A DNA stretch of 64,000 nt. It comes from UBA3263 sp964586765. GTDB lineage: Bacteria; Bacteroidota; Bacteroidia; Bacteroidales; Muribaculaceae. The translations under genes were made by a program, and so were the position numbers. The stretch spans positions 39,366-103,365 of the forward strand of contig CAZPHN010000004.1 of NCBI GenBank assembly GCA_964586765.1. The letters are read 5' to 3'. Shown here piece by piece: positions 35,236 to 43,835 of this stretch. The notes under the pieces were generated by a model that saw only the letters and a program-made list of their open reading frames with translations, had not been told where the DNA came from and searched no databases. Each line of letters begins with the position of its first letter. Position 1 is the stretch's first letter.

Positions 35236-35904
35236 TCATATTTTGATAATTTTGTCAATTAGAGCATATGGTTTTATACCTGTCCCCCAAAATAATTCGA
35301 TTGGATTGTACCCAAGAAACTCAACGTATTTCTTTATCAAATCCAAATTATGTTGAGCATAACTTAAGTCAACCTTACCTGATGAGTTAAAACAGATTGC
35401 TTCGTGGTGGGCAATTCTATTTCTAAAAGATTTTATCTCTTGTAATTCATTAAAAATTGGACGTTGGGCAAGTCCATATGTTCTATTTGGAAAAATCTGT
35501 AACAAGTTCATCCCGCCGTTCCTAAAAGGAATACGGTTGAATAGATAGGTCCAAAATCCAAAAGTTACAGATGAAACCAGTCTGTCATTAGAAAACTTTC
35601 CCTGACGTTCCAATGTTATGACGATTCGTTCAATCTCAGCTTTTTGAGGCGCGCTTTCAAGCATTCCGCCTTTTTCGCATTGATGTCTAATCCAGTCATC
35701 GTCATTAAAGTGCTTTTTATAATGGTTATTTATGGCATTTCGGAGTACGACCTCAAAGATATTGAGCATACCGTAAAATTTTTGACATAATTTTACGTTG
35801 AGCCTATACAGATATAAAGCTTTATTGCGATTTCCGTTATAAGCAGCTAAGTACTTATTTAGTCGGGCGGTTGAGAAGGCTATCTCGTATTCGGAGTATT
35901 TCAC
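35236..35904 (-). CDS. Abi-like (Abi_2/HEPN) protein
   Basis: The product (222 residues from the GTG at 35904-35902) begins MKYSEYEIAFSTARLNKYLAAYNGNRNKALYLYRLNVKLCQKFYGMLNIFEVVLRNAIN and has SFRNRIAHHEAI, an RX4H motif of HEPN-type RNases, near residue 165. This matches Abi_2-like proteins, some of which act in abortive infection against phage. The frame is open 77 codons further upstream, but that part contains a perfect promoter (35932-35962), and family proteins begin at the KYSEYE position, so the GTG is chosen. The coding sequence is A+T-rich compared with valS next to it, a sign of acquisition. No partner antitoxin gene is adjacent. Confidence 0.78.
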   Translation of the reverse strand: MKYSEYEIAFSTARLNKYLAAYNGNRNKALYLYRLNVKLCQKFYGMLNIFEVVLRNAINNHYKKHFNDDDWIRHQCEKGGMLESAPQKAEIERIVITLERQGKFSNDRLVSSVTFGFWTYLFNRIPFRNGGMNLLQIFPNRTYGLAQRPIFNELQEIKSFRNRIAHHEAICFNSSGKVDLSYAQHNLDLIKKYVEFLGYNPIELFWGTGIKPYALIDKIIKI

Positions 35905-35931
35905 TGGATGAATTTTAACTGAATGATGTTG

Positions 35932-35962
35932 CAAATTTAAGAATTTATTATTAACTTTGCAA
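35932..35962 (-). promoter_or_regulatory. Promoter of the Abi-like gene
   Basis: Minus strand TTG (35962-35960), 20 bases, TAAATTTG (35939-35932), about 28 bases before the GTG start. Confidence 0.78.
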
Positions 35963-36077
35963 CGGAATCCCCCGAGTGTCCCTGTTTCTAAACAAACCTC
36001 GGGGTTTAGTTTTGTTTCCCAGATTTCATTCATTTCTGACATACTTGAGATGTAAAGAATATTTGGATTTTTTTTCG

Positions 36078-36085
36078 TAACTTTG
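36078..36085 (+). promoter_or_regulatory. -7 element of valS
   Basis: TAACTTTG, 30 bases before the ATG at 36116. The TTG expected at -33 is absent. Confidence 0.6.
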
Positions 36086-36115
36086 CGGTCTAAAATCGAA
36101 ACAAAAGTTTTACTG

Positions 36116-38752
36116 ATGAACGAACTGCCTACCAAGTATTCTCCCGCAGAGGTTGAGGACCGTCTCTATCAGTTCTGGATGGAGCATGACCTGTTTGCGT
36201 CGAAGCCTGACGCGCGTGAACCCTATACAATCGTTATTCCGCCGCCAAACGTGACCGGTGTGCTCCACATGGGGCATATGCTCAACAATACCATTCAGGA
36301 CATCCTTGTGCGCCGCGCGCGTATGGAAGGCAAAAACGCGCTCTGGGTGCCCGGCACTGACCATGCCTCAATCGCTACGGAGACCAAGGTTATTGCCAAG
36401 CTTGCCGAACAGGGCATCAAGAAAACTGACCTTACCCGCGAGCAGTTCCTTGAACATGCATGGGACTGGACCCGTACCCACGGAGGCATCATCCTTCAGC
36501 AGCTCCGCAAGCTTGGAGCAAGTTGCGACTGGCATCGCACCGGCTTCACCATGGATGAGGTGCGTTCCGAGTCGGTTACCAAGGTGTTCTGCGACCTTTA
36601 TGACAAGGGTCTTATTTACCGCGGTCTCCGTATGGTTAACTGGGACCCCAAAAACCGCACTGCCATTTCAGACGATGAGGTAAATTACGTTGATGAGCAC
36701 TCAAAGCTCTACTATCTTCGCTATTACGTAGCCGGAGACCCCGATGGTCGCTATGCAGTCGTTGCTACCACACGTCCCGAGACCATTATGGGCGATACGG
36801 CAATGTGTATCAACCCCAAGGACCCCAAGAATGAATGGCTCAAGGGCAAAAAGGTAATCGTTCCGCTTGTTGGTCGCGAAATTCCCGTGATTGAAGACCG
36901 TTACGTTGAGATGGACTTCGGTACCGGTTGCCTCAAGGTTACTCCCGCCCACGATAAGAACGACTATCAGCTCGGCAAGACCCACAACCTCGAAACCATC
37001 GATATTTTCAACGAGGACGCGACCCTCAACGAAAACGGCGGCAAGTATGCCGGCATGGACCGGTTTGCCTGCCGCAAGCAGATTGCCGTTGACCTTCAGG
37101 AAGCCGGTCTGATGGAGAAGGTCGAGGACTATAATAATAAGGTAGGTTACAGCGAACGCACCAAGGTTGTCATTGAGCCGAGACTGAGCCAGCAGTGGTT
37201 TATCCGCATGAAGCACTTTGCCGACATTTCGCTCAGCCCCGTGATGGAAGACCTTATCCGCTTCGTTCCCGAAAAGTATAAGACCACATATCGCCTCTGG
37301 CTCGAAAACATTCAGGACTGGTGTATCAGCCGTCAGCTCTGGTGGGGTCACCGCATTCCCGCATATTATTATGCCGACGCTCAGGGCGAGCAGCAGATTG
37401 TCGTTGCGCCCACCGCAGCCGAGGCTCTCGAAAAGGCGCGCAAGGCGTCCGGGCTTGACCTGACCGAGGCTGACCTGCAGCAGGATGAGGATGCGCTCGA
37501 TACTTGGTTCTCCTCATGGCTCTGGCCCATCACCCTGTTTAACGGTATCCTCGATCCCGGAAACGAAGAGCTGAAATACTATTATCCCACATCGACCCTC
37601 GTTACCGGTCCGGACATCATCTTCTTCTGGGTTGCCCGCATGATTATGGCAGGTTATGAGTATGTTGGCGAGATGCCGTTCAAAAATGTTTACTTTACCG
37701 GCATTGTGCGCGACAAATTGGGTCGTAAAATGTCAAAATCGCTCGGAAATTCGCCCGATCCGCTCGAACTTATCGAAAAATACGGTGCAGATGGTGTCCG
37801 CATGGGCATGATGCTTGCCGCTCCCGCCGGCAACGACATCATGTTTGATGAAAAACTCTGCGAGCAGGGTCGTAACTTCTGCAATAAAATCTGGAATGCG
37901 TTCCGCCTGATTAAAGGTTGGGAGGTAGATGAGAAAGCCGAGCAGCCTGAAGTTGCGCGGATTGCAACCAAATGGTTTGCCGCAAAACTTGACGAAACCG
38001 CGGCTGAAGTTACCGATTTGCTCTCGAAATTCCGTATTTCTGAGGCTTTGATGGCAATTTATAAGCTTTTCTGGGATGAATTCTCAAGCTGGTACCTCGA
38101 AATGGTGAAACCCGCCTATGGTTCGCCCATCGACGGATACACCCTGCGCGAAACCCTCGGATATTTCGACACCCTGCTGCGTATGCTCCATCCCTTCATG
38201 CCGTTCATCACCGAGGAACTCTGGCAGCATCTGGCTGACCGTCGACCCGGCGAGAGCATCATGTACGCGCCCGTGCCTATGGCTGGTACACCTGATGCGG
38301 CAGTGCTTGCCCTGATGGACCATGCCAAGGAAGTGGTCAACGGAGTGCGCGGCGTGCGTGCCCAGAAGCAGATTGCGCCCAAGGTGGCTCTTGAGCTTCA
38401 GGTGCTCGGCTCGCTTCCTGCGGAGGAAATCGCTGTTGTCAAGAAGCTTGCCAACGTGAGCGACGTACAGAGCGTTAGCGCGAAGGCTCAGGGCGTAGCC
38501 GTATTCATGGTTGACAGCCTTGAGTTCGGTGTGCCTATGCAGGCTGCCGGTGTAGACGTTGAGGCTGAGCGCGCCAAGCTGCAGAAAGACCTTGACTACG
38601 AGCGCGGCTTCCTCGCATCCGTCGAGAAGAAACTCGCCAACGAAAAGTTTGTCAACGGTGCTCCTGCTGCCGTAGTCGAAGCCGAGCGTCGCAAACAGGC
38701 GTCCGCCCTCCAGCGCATCGCCGCCCTCGAATCCTCCCTCGCCGCCCTGTAA
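36116..38752 (+). CDS. valS: Valyl-tRNA synthetase
   Basis: The 878-residue class I synthetase has the HIGH-type motif PPPNVTGVLHMGHMLNN near residue 45, KMSKS in LGRKMSKSLGN, the CP1 editing domain with TTRPETIMGDTAMCI, and a C-terminal coiled coil (VDVEAERAKLQKDLDYERGFLASVEKKLANEKFV) that contacts tRNA-Val. It charges tRNA-Val and edits threonine mischarging. The frame can be read from a TTG at 36083, but that would overlap the promoter; MNELPTKYSPAEVED is the normal start. It is a single-gene unit followed by a hairpin. Confidence 0.97.
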   Translation: MNELPTKYSPAEVEDRLYQFWMEHDLFASKPDAREPYTIVIPPPNVTGVLHMGHMLNNTIQDILVRRARMEGKNALWVPGTDHASIATETKVIAKLAEQGIKKTDLTREQFLEHAWDWTRTHGGIILQQLRKLGASCDWHRTGFTMDEVRSESVTKVFCDLYDKGLIYRGLRMVNWDPKNRTAISDDEVNYVDEHSKLYYLRYYVAGDPDGRYAVVATTRPETIMGDTAMCINPKDPKNEWLKGKKVIVPLVGREIPVIEDRYVEMDFGTGCLKVTPAHDKNDYQLGKTHNLETIDIFNEDATLNENGGKYAGMDRFACRKQIAVDLQEAGLMEKVEDYNNKVGYSERTKVVIEPRLSQQWFIRMKHFADISLSPVMEDLIRFVPEKYKTTYRLWLENIQDWCISRQLWWGHRIPAYYYADAQGEQQIVVAPTAAEALEKARKASGLDLTEADLQQDEDALDTWFSSWLWPITLFNGILDPGNEELKYYYPTSTLVTGPDIIFFWVARMIMAGYEYVGEMPFKNVYFTGIVRDKLGRKMSKSLGNSPDPLELIEKYGADGVRMGMMLAAPAGNDIMFDEKLCEQGRNFCNKIWNAFRLIKGWEVDEKAEQPEVARIATKWFAAKLDETAAEVTDLLSKFRISEALMAIYKLFWDEFSSWYLEMVKPAYGSPIDGYTLRETLGYFDTLLRMLHPFMPFITEELWQHLADRRPGESIMYAPVPMAGTPDAAVLALMDHAKEVVNGVRGVRAQKQIAPKVALELQVLGSLPAEEIAVVKKLANVSDVQSVSAKAQGVAVFMVDSLEFGVPMQAAGVDVEAERAKLQKDLDYERGFLASVEKKLANEKFVNGAPAAVVEAERRKQASALQRIAALESSLAAL

Positions 38753-38775
38753 GTCGAAGATATAGTTTATGTTTT

Positions 38776-38824
38776 TTCATCGGAGTTCTCATGGTACTTG
38801 ACGTACTCGGGGAACTCCGATGAA
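38776..38824. repeat. Hairpin of the CGGAGTTC type after valS
   Basis: TTCATCGGAGTTC (38776-38788) pairs with GAACTCCGATGAA (38812-38824). It shares its core with the hairpin at 26119-26159; it may act as a terminator although no T run follows. Confidence 0.6.
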
Positions 38825-38889
38825 CTTTTGGGAGGGGAGGGGCGTTTTATTGGTGTAATAATGATTGAATGATATAATTAATTTAAGCT

Positions 38890-39330
38890 ATGAAGAAACT
38901 TTTGATGAGCTTGGCACTGATTGCCGGCGTTACACTGGGCGCATCTGCCCGCGATGAGTATAGTTATGATGCAGCTGTACTTCCTGAAACCGCACAGAAC
39001 ACTATCTCCAATAATTTCAGCTCTGATGTGAGCGTGATTAAGATTGACCGCACTCTCGGCGTCGTTTCCGAATATGAAGTAACCCTTGCCGACGGTACTG
39101 AAATCTCTTTTGACCGTCATGGCGACTGGGAAAGCGTTGAAACTAACACCGCTAAGTCAGTTCCAGCCTCAATCGTTCTCAAACCTATCACTGAATATGT
39201 TAATACTAATTATGGCGGTGCAAAGATTGTAAGCGTTGAGCGTGACCGCCGGGGTATTGAGGTTGAACTTTCAAACGGTCTGGACTTGTACTTTACCCAT
39301 GCAGGCAAGTTTATCCGCGCAACCAAGTAA
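38890..39330 (+). CDS. PepSY-like (DUF2874-type) periplasmic protein
   Basis: A 146-residue protein with signal peptide MKKLLMSLALIAGVTLGASARD and two tandem PepSY-like repeats (LPETAQNTISNNFSSDVSVIKIDRTLGVVSEYEVTLADGTEISFDRHGDWESVE, then VPASIVLKPITEYVNTNYGGAKIVSVERDRRGIEVELSNGLDLYFTHAGKFI). This is the DUF2874/PF11396 type common in Bacteroidales, similar in fold to beta-lactamase inhibitor protein; the biological role is not known. It stands alone with a terminator after it. Confidence 0.85.
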   Translation: MKKLLMSLALIAGVTLGASARDEYSYDAAVLPETAQNTISNNFSSDVSVIKIDRTLGVVSEYEVTLADGTEISFDRHGDWESVETNTAKSVPASIVLKPITEYVNTNYGGAKIVSVERDRRGIEVELSNGLDLYFTHAGKFIRATK

Positions 39331-39369
39331 AAATACAAAATACAGAATACATAATAGAAAATGTAAAAT

Positions 39370-39404
39370 AAAAGCTCCGACGCTAAAAAATGCGCCGGAG
39401 CTTT
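39370..39404. terminator. Bidirectional terminator between convergent genes
   Basis: AAAAGCTCCG-ACGC and GCG-CCGGAGCTTT form a stem around TAAAAAAT, with T-rich flanks in both directions. Confidence 0.85.
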
Positions 39405-39423
39405 AGTTTTATGAAAAATTGTA

Positions 39424-40389
39424 TTATTTCAATTGGATTTTTTTGCCAATGTTCAGTTTTGATGAGGTGGTGAGACCGTTAAGGCGACAGAGCGTGCTGA
39501 CAGTTGTGCCGTGGCGAGACGCTATGCGTGAAAGGGTGTCACCGCGACGTATGGTGTAGTATTTCGAACCGCCGGCTGATGTCGGTTTGGCAGGAGAAGA
39601 CGCCTGTGCGTATGTTGCCTGATCGGGAGCATAGTCGCGGGCGTTCATGTATGTTGTCTTGGTGAAGGTATAGCTGTCGGTGTGGGTCGTGTGGTTGTTG
39701 AAGTCGAAAATCGCTGAGGGGTTGATAGCATAACCCATGTAGCGGGTCTCGAAATGGAGGTGAGGTCCGGTTGAGCGTCCGGTATTGCCGCCAAGGGCGA
39801 TGGGGTCACCTGCCTTGACGTAATCGTCAGGTTTTACGAGGAATTTTGAGAGATGACCGTAAACGGTTTCCATTTCGTTTGTGTGGCGGATTACTACGTA
39901 GAGACCGTAGCCTTTGCGACGACCTTCGTTGCGGACAAGACGTACCTTGCCGTCAAATGCAGCATAGATAGTATCGCCAATCTGGACTTTGAGGTCAACG
40001 CCTTTGTGCATGCGGCGGAAACGGCGACGGTAGCCGTAGGGTGAGGTCATGTATGTCGGTGCGGTAGGCATATGGAATTTGCTTACATCGAGAGTAGCCA
40101 TGTCCGGCACGTTTACTCCAGAATAGCAGTTTACCGCCTGACTGTTCCAGCCTTCTTCGTAAATGTCCATTTCAGGTTCTTCTTCTTCAGGGAAGAGAAG
40201 GTTGCCAAGAAATGCTTCTGTGTCCTGTACCTTGATTTGATTGCCAATGTTTAGCTGACCTGCGATGAGGTCAGAGTGTTCTGCGTTATGGGCGGCAGGG
40301 GGGACAACAACGTCGGCAGCCGATGCCGCCATCAAACAACCCGCTGTGGCTACAGCGGTGAGGAAGATGTTCTTTAGGTTGTATCGCAT
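39424..40389 (-). CDS. Secreted M23 peptidoglycan endopeptidase with LysM domain
   Basis: A 321-residue protein: signal peptide (to about residue 25), M23 zinc metallopeptidase domain (about 105-225) with the ligands HKGVD and HLHFE, and a C-terminal LysM domain (YYTIRRGDTLSRIASRHGTTVSTLCRLNGLTTSSKLNIGKKIQL) for peptidoglycan binding. It likely cuts cell-wall peptides or, if a ligand were inactive, activates amidases like NlpD; both zinc motifs look intact. It lies 63 bases after ndk on the same strand, so they may share a transcript. Confidence 0.92.
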   Translation of the reverse strand: MRYNLKNIFLTAVATAGCLMAASAADVVVPPAAHNAEHSDLIAGQLNIGNQIKVQDTEAFLGNLLFPEEEEPEMDIYEEGWNSQAVNCYSGVNVPDMATLDVSKFHMPTAPTYMTSPYGYRRRFRRMHKGVDLKVQIGDTIYAAFDGKVRLVRNEGRRKGYGLYVVIRHTNEMETVYGHLSKFLVKPDDYVKAGDPIALGGNTGRSTGPHLHFETRYMGYAINPSAIFDFNNHTTHTDSYTFTKTTYMNARDYAPDQATYAQASSPAKPTSAGGSKYYTIRRGDTLSRIASRHGTTVSTLCRLNGLTTSSKLNIGKKIQLK

Positions 40390-40452
40390 TACGTTTTGTC
40401 TTTTCGTTGGATTGGTTTATTTGTGTGAGTTGAGAGGTTTATCTGCCGGAGG

Positions 40453-40917
40453 TTAGAGGAGCTCGGCGGGCTCGTAAGTGTATTTTAGGAAAGTCGGCTC
40501 ATATGTGAAAATTTCTTCAGGTTTGAAGAAACGTTTGAGCTCGATTTCCGCGTTTTCAAGCGAGTCGGAAGCATGGATAATATTTTCCTGTCCACTCATG
40601 CTGAAATCGCCACGGATTGTGCCGGGAAGAGCCTTTCGACCATTGGTGGCTCCCGTCATCAGTCTTACCACTTCAACGGCATCTTTTCCCCAAAGTGCCA
40701 TCACTACGACGGGCGACGCTTTCATTGATTTTACCAAATCAGGGAAGAAGGGGCGGTCAACGAGGTGAGCGTAATGTTCGTTCAGGATTTCATCTGATAG
40801 CTGCATCATTTTCATCCCGCGGATAACGAGTCCTTTCTGCTGGAATCGGGTAATAATCTGTCCGGCGTAGCCGTGGAGAATAGCGGAGGGTTTGAGGATT
40901 ACGAGAGTGGTTTCCAT
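40453..40917 (-). CDS. ndk: Nucleoside diphosphate kinase
   Basis: The 154-residue product has the family start TLVILKPSAILHGYAGQII, the MTGATNGRKALPGTIRGDF nucleotide loop and the catalytic histidine in NIIHASDS. It transfers phosphate from ATP to other nucleoside diphosphates. A perfect housekeeping promoter lies 35 bases upstream. Confidence 0.97.
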   Translation of the reverse strand: METTLVILKPSAILHGYAGQIITRFQQKGLVIRGMKMMQLSDEILNEHYAHLVDRPFFPDLVKSMKASPVVVMALWGKDAVEVVRLMTGATNGRKALPGTIRGDFSMSGQENIIHASDSLENAEIELKRFFKPEEIFTYEPTFLKYTYEPAELL

Positions 40918-40951
40918 GTCAATTTAAAATAACTTCTTGTTTTCTAATGCA

Positions 40952-40982
40952 CAAAGTTACGTATTTATTGTGTGCTGACCAA
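40952..40982 (-). promoter_or_regulatory. Promoter of ndk
   Basis: Minus strand TTG (40982-40980), 20 bases, TAACTTTG (40959-40952). Confidence 0.82.
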
Positions 40983-41014
40983 CCATTTGCGGTTAAAAAA
41001 CGTAAAAAACGAGG

Positions 41015-41049
41015 AAACCTGCACACTGTATTACGCAGTGTGCAGGTTT
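41015..41049 (-). terminator. Terminator of the rpsF-rpsR-rplI operon
   Basis: A 14-bp perfect stem (41015-41028 with 41036-41049) around a seven-base loop; CCTCG then a T6 run follow on the minus strand. Confidence 0.88.
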
Positions 41050-41076
41050 TTTGAATCCTTTTTGTGGAGTTTCCGA

Positions 41077-41532
41077 TTAAGCTTCGGCAACCTCGGCGAT
41101 AACCTCAACGGGGATTTCGACAGCCACTTCCTTGTGGAAACGGATGGTGGCGGTGTAGTTGCCGATTTCCTTAATGGTGGTGTTGAGGGTGATAAGCTTG
41201 CGGTCAACTTCGTGACCGAGCTTAGCAAGAGCCTCAGCAACGCTTGCAGCGTTTACTGCGCCGTAGATGGTGCCGGTTTCGGCGGTCTTAGCGGCGATTG
41301 AGAGCTTAACGTCAGCCAGAGCGGCAGCAGCGGTTTCGGCAGCAGCCTTGATTTGGGCGAGCTTGTGAGCGCGCTGACGCTGGTTTTCAGCAAGAACCTT
41401 AAGTGCGCTTTCAGTAGCGATTACGGCTTTCTGCTGGGGAATGAGGTAGTTGCGGCCATAACCGGATTTAACCTCAACGATATCGTCCTTGTATCCCAGA
41501 TTGGGGACATCTTGAATAAGAATCAGTTTCAT
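41077..41532 (-). CDS. rplI: 50S ribosomal protein L9
   Basis: A 151-residue protein with the L9 start MKLILIQDVPNLGYKDDIVEVKSGYGRNYLIPQQKAVIAT, a long connecting helix and the C-terminal domain ending in alternating acidic/alanine residues. It is third in the ribosomal operon after rpsF and rpsR, with a 25-base gap. Confidence 0.98.
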   Translation of the reverse strand: MKLILIQDVPNLGYKDDIVEVKSGYGRNYLIPQQKAVIATESALKVLAENQRQRAHKLAQIKAAAETAAAALADVKLSIAAKTAETGTIYGAVNAASVAEALAKLGHEVDRKLITLNTTIKEIGNYTATIRFHKEVAVEIPVEVIAEVAEA

Positions 41533-41557
41533 AGTCTATATTGTCTCCGTTTTTGGG

Positions 41558-41824
41558 TTATTTCATCAGGTCGGTTACATAGGGAAGAAGGGCAAGGTGG
41601 CGAGCACGCTTAACAGCCTGAGCCACGCGACGCTGGAACTTCAGCGAGGTGCCGGTGATACGACGGGGAAGGAGTTTGCCCTGTTCGTTGAGGAACTTCT
41701 TGAGGAACTCGGGATCCTTATAGTCGATATACTTGATGCCGCTGCGCTTGAAACGGCAATATTTCTTCTTGTTCTTGTCTACTGACAGGGGGGTCAGGTA
41801 GCGGATTTCTGAATTCTGTGCCAT
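41558..41824 (-). CDS. rpsR: 30S ribosomal protein S18
   Basis: An 88-residue protein with the S18 core KKYCRFKRSGIKYIDYKDPEFLKKFLNEQGKLLPRRITGTSLKFQRRVAQAVKRARHLALLPY. It lies between rpsF and rplI. S18 forms a complex with S6. Confidence 0.98.
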   Translation of the reverse strand: MAQNSEIRYLTPLSVDKNKKKYCRFKRSGIKYIDYKDPEFLKKFLNEQGKLLPRRITGTSLKFQRRVAQAVKRARHLALLPYVTDLMK

Positions 41825-41844
41825 TGTAGTAATGCAGTGGTTTT

Positions 41845-42225
41845 TTATTCGGCTGCGGGAGCCTGTTCAACTTCAGTTGCGGGTGCTGCAGGAGCGGCTG
41901 CCTTGCGGGCGCGACGCTTGTCAGCATATTCCTTGGCATATTTGTCAAGGCGGAAGGTGAGGAAGCGGATTACGCGTTCGTCACGACGATAAGCTGTTTC
42001 GAGCTTTTTGATAACTTCGGGGTTAGCGTCGAACTCAACGAGAGTGTAGTAGCCGGTTGACTTCTTCTCGATGGGATAAGCGAGCTTGCGCAGGCCCCAG
42101 TTTTCTTCGTTCACAATGGTTGCGCCGTTGTCGGTCAGCACCTTGGTGAACTTGTCTACCGCTTCCTTTGCCTGAACGTCAGACAAAACGGGAGTCAAAA
42201 TGAAAACGGTTTCGTAGTTGTTCAT
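41845..42225 (-). CDS. rpsF: 30S ribosomal protein S6
   Basis: A 126-residue protein with the S6 fold start NNYETVFILTPVLSDVQAKEAVDKFTKVL, the GLRKLAYPIEKKSTGYYTLVEF strand pair and an added basic/alanine-rich tail (YADKRRARKAAAPAAPATEVEQAPAAE) common in Bacteroidota. First gene of the operon; its leader is about 58 bases. Confidence 0.98.
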   Translation of the reverse strand: MNNYETVFILTPVLSDVQAKEAVDKFTKVLTDNGATIVNEENWGLRKLAYPIEKKSTGYYTLVEFDANPEVIKKLETAYRRDERVIRFLTFRLDKYAKEYADKRRARKAAAPAAPATEVEQAPAAE

Positions 42226-42286
42226 CTTTTTGATTAGGTGAATAATTAATTGGATAAAATTTGATTTTTGCTATTAAAAGCGACCG

Positions 42287-42317
42287 CAAAGGTACGAATT
42301 TTTTTTGTCTGCTGCAA
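42287..42317 (-). promoter_or_regulatory. Promoter of the rpsF-rpsR-rplI operon
   Basis: Minus strand TTG (42317-42315), 20 bases, TACCTTTG (42294-42287). Confidence 0.82.
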
Positions 42318-42354
42318 GTGTTTGCTCAAAAAATCAAAATTTTGTGCGTTTGCA

Positions 42355-43077
42355 TCAGAAAAGATAGCCCACGGCTATACGGAAGTCGCTGTAGTGCACA
42401 CTGCCATAAGTGGTACTGCTGCTTGTACCGGCATCAAAGGTGATGCGCTCGTAAGGCGGAGTGACAAACATCGTGAAGTCAAGAGTCAGTTTTTTGTAAG
42501 CGACTCCTATGCCGATAGGAAACTGGATTCCGGCGGGCTCCATTGAAACTTTCTTAAAATGTCCCTTGTTGTGCATAACTGCCTCCGAGCAAGCGTAGAT
42601 TGATATACCTACGTTGATATCGGTCATAAAGTCGGAGAACCGTGCGCGCCAGCCAAAGGAGGTAAGTCCGAGGCGACCGCCGACCGAGGTTGTCGTGCCA
42701 CCCTTGCGGGTAGTGGTGTGGCTCACGCGGGTGTCATAGTAAGTAGCGGATTTGACTTTGGCTCCGGTTGTGAACATTGCCAAGTCCATTCCCCAGTACC
42801 AGCCGTGGCGACCCATACGAAGCTTGAAGCCGAGGTCAAGGTCAAATCCGGCTGTCGGGTTGATGGGTAAATCTTCATTGTCAACCGAAACTGGAACGAG
42901 TACACCCATCCGGCCGTACCATTGGCACTTTTTCCACGGGTTGGGGTCGGCTACCTTTTCTTCCTTGGTGATGGTGGTTTTCTTTACGTATGACTTACTT
43001 TGGTAAATCTGCGCCGACATTGCGGGTGCAACGAGTGAGAGAACGAGGGCAGCTGCAATATGCTTAATATGTTTCAT
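42355..43077 (-). CDS. Secreted beta-barrel protein of unknown function
   Basis: A 240-residue protein with signal peptide MKHIKHIAAALVLSLVAPAMSAQ and alternating amphipathic strands (WYGRMGVLVPVSV, AGFDLDLGFKLRMG, GWYWGMDLAMFTTG, LTLDFTMFVTPP) ending with the aromatic terminal strand SDFRIAVGYLF, the signal for outer-membrane insertion. This suggests an 8-10-strand barrel. I do not recognise a named family. It follows another secreted-protein gene by three bases, so the two form an operon. Confidence 0.75.
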   Translation of the reverse strand: MKHIKHIAAALVLSLVAPAMSAQIYQSKSYVKKTTITKEEKVADPNPWKKCQWYGRMGVLVPVSVDNEDLPINPTAGFDLDLGFKLRMGRHGWYWGMDLAMFTTGAKVKSATYYDTRVSHTTTRKGGTTTSVGGRLGLTSFGWRARFSDFMTDINVGISIYACSEAVMHNKGHFKKVSMEPAGIQFPIGIGVAYKKLTLDFTMFVTPPYERITFDAGTSSSTTYGSVHYSDFRIAVGYLF

Positions 43078-43080
43078 GGT

Positions 43081-43668
43081 TTACTTGCTGATAAGTGAGT
43101 TAAGGGCGGATTTGGAGCGAACTTCGACTTCCTGAACACCTACGGTGCCTTTGACGGTGCGCTTGGTGTCGGTTTGATTGCGGTCATACTGAATCCAGCG
43201 TTCAAACTCATCGAGGGTAGCTGATTTCCAGTTGGTATAAGCGGCGGGATAACCTGTGAAGTCGATTACACAGCCATTCTGGTTGAAGGTCATGTTAAAC
43301 AGCGGAGCGACGATTACGTCACATTTCAAGGCACTATGACCTATGGGAGCCTGAGTGCCGACAGAGGCTTTATAGATAGCATAGCTCTGCAGGTTCTGCT
43401 GTGAATTTTCCATGTTGATTTCCCCGCGGCTGTCCATGTCGAGGCGCGACTCATATTCGGTGCCGCTGATTTCAACGTGCCATGAAAGACGCTCCTCGGT
43501 CAGGAGCTTGAGGTCAACAACGAAGGGACGGACATAGAGGTGGGCATCGCCCTGAACCATACGGGATTGCGAGGTGTCATAGTTCCACTGTACCTCTACG
43601 TCATTTTTTGCGTTCGCGCTGAGGAACGCGCCTGCTGCCAGCAGGAGGGTAAACACAGTCTTTTTCAT
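43081..43668 (-). CDS. Secreted protein of unknown function
   Basis: A 195-residue protein beginning MKKTVFTLLLAAGAFLSANAKND (signal peptide). The mature part is beta-rich (VEVQWNYDTSQSRMVQGDAHLYVRPFVVDLKLL, SAIYKASVG... type strands) and ends in a short helical tail. The frame is open for 54 codons before the chosen ATG, but those codons run through a probable structured RNA and lack a signal for secretion. No named family recognised; it is probably the partner of the barrel gene three bases downstream. Confidence 0.72.
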   Translation of the reverse strand: MKKTVFTLLLAAGAFLSANAKNDVEVQWNYDTSQSRMVQGDAHLYVRPFVVDLKLLTEERLSWHVEISGTEYESRLDMDSRGEINMENSQQNLQSYAIYKASVGTQAPIGHSALKCDVIVAPLFNMTFNQNGCVIDFTGYPAAYTNWKSATLDEFERWIQYDRNQTDTKRTVKGTVGVQEVEVRSKSALNSLISK

Positions 43669-43740
43669 AATGAAAGTGTTGAAAGTGAGGGTTACGCCTG
43701 TCAATCCTCCAAACCGGCAATGATTTAATATGTGATTACG

Positions 43741-43835
43741 AAAAAAGGTGCGAGGATTATACTCTTCGCTCTTGCCCCTCTTTTCCGGTCTTGGCTTACC
43801 TTCAGCAACAGGCAAGAACAACAGCCCCACACCTA
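43741..43835 (-). ncRNA. Probable small structured RNA with own terminator
   Basis: On the minus strand a closing stem (GGTGTGGGG at 43833-43825 with CCTCGCACC at 43755-43747, one wobble pair of each kind) encloses an internal loop and a second stem (43818-43811 with 43777-43771), then runs into six T at 43746-43741. The rod of about 88 bases ending in a T run is that of a small RNA. The size is below typical 6S RNA and the conserved SRP domain IV sequence is absent, so neither is assigned. A further 11-bp hairpin (43854-43886) lies just upstream. It could also be the 3' end of a longer RNA or an attenuator in the leader of the gene at 43668. Confidence 0.5.

Noticed and set aside
36083..36115. 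Upstream TTG start of valS
   Set aside because: It overlaps the -7 element and would add residues absent from ValS proteins.
35236..36135. Full 299-codon reading of the Abi-like gene
   Set aside because: The promoter lies within the first part and family similarity begins only at the GTG at 35904.
43669..43830. 54-codon N-terminal extension of the secreted protein at 43081
   Set aside because: It would place the signal peptide inside the protein and covers the likely structured RNA.
43741..43835. Identification as SRP (4.5S) RNA
   Set aside because: The conserved domain IV sequence (GGAAG...AGCAGCC) is not present on either strand.
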